Assembly (NCBI GenBank): GCA_946482355.1
Contig: CAMLRE010000185.1
Location: 1 to 5,238, forward strand
Direction of reading: 5' to 3'
Source: an uncultured Bdellovibrio sp.
GTDB lineage: Bacteria > Bdellovibrionota > Bdellovibrionia > Bdellovibrionales > Bdellovibrionaceae
DNA: 5,238 bases
Shown: piece by piece, positions 5,175 through 5,238 of the stretch
How positions within the stretch are numbered: the first letter of the stretch is position 1
Layout: every line of letters begins with the position of its first letter
Notes under the pieces: generated by a model
Databases searched by the model: none
The model's input: the letters and a program-made list of their open reading frames with translations, nothing else
What the model was told of the DNA's origin: nothing
Program-made: the position numbers and the translations under genes

Positions 5175-5238
5175 TTAAAATAACACTGAATCAGGTAAAC
5201 CCATGCGGGCTGCGATCAGGCGCACGATTTCGCTGGCT
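5175..5238 (-). CDS. C-terminal end of an unidentified upstream gene (partial)
   Basis: Reading the minus strand from the window edge, one frame is open for 20 codons to a TAA at 5177-5175. It encodes EIVRLIAARMGLPDSVLF at its end, which looks like a genuine helical protein C-terminus. The stop lies four bases before the DUF3703 start, the spacing of an operon. Too little is visible to name it. Confidence 0.55.
   Translation of the reverse strand, partial: ASEIVRLIAARMGLPDSVLF

Overview
The window reads as a moderately AT-rich stretch of chromosome from a Gram-negative, flagellated bacterium. The best guess is a Bdellovibrio-like member of the Bdellovibrionota. This rests on the mix of genes (secreted cell-wall enzymes, a stand-alone FliL-type flagellar protein, short lineage-specific periplasmic proteins) and on the overall feel of the proteins, not on any marker gene, so the taxonomic call is an inference. 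No tRNA, rRNA, CRISPR array, insertion sequence or phage gene was seen.

Layout: (1) positions 1-724, minus strand, hold an incomplete exported L,D-transpeptidase (YkuD fold) whose C-terminal end lies beyond the window. (2) Across a 139-bp divergent gap lies a FliL-family gene on the plus strand (864-1340). A sequence closely resembling a sigma-28 (flagellar) promoter sits directly in front of its ATG, and a perfect 12-bp palindrome overlaps that promoter's -35. (3) Facing it on the minus strand are two tightly coupled genes: a cysteine-rich secreted SleB-type cell-wall hydrolase (1959-2510) followed, with an ATGA overlap, by a secreted protein of unknown function with an FG-GAP-like acidic loop (1351-1962). 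(4) Upstream on the same strand lies an exported, C-terminally membrane-anchored protein of unknown function (2670-3419). (5) It is divergent from a LysR-type regulator (3522-4418); the 102-bp gap holds a classical ATC-N9-GAT LysR box. The regulator overlaps by one base a four-helix MAPEG-family membrane protein (4418-4840). (6) The right edge carries, on the minus strand, a DUF3703 protein (4829-5170) tail-to-tail with the MAPEG gene, and the last 20 codons of a further upstream gene (5175-5238).

As a group, the left and middle parts concern the cell envelope: peptidoglycan cross-linking or remodelling, peptidoglycan cleavage, a flagellar stator-associated protein and two exported proteins. 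The right part is a small regulator/membrane-enzyme unit next to an unrelated two-gene unit. I see no clear new biological system. The most distinctive points are the orphan fliL with its apparently near-leaderless sigma-28 promoter, the cysteine-rich hydrolase operon, and the divergent LysR/anchored-protein arrangement with a visible operator.
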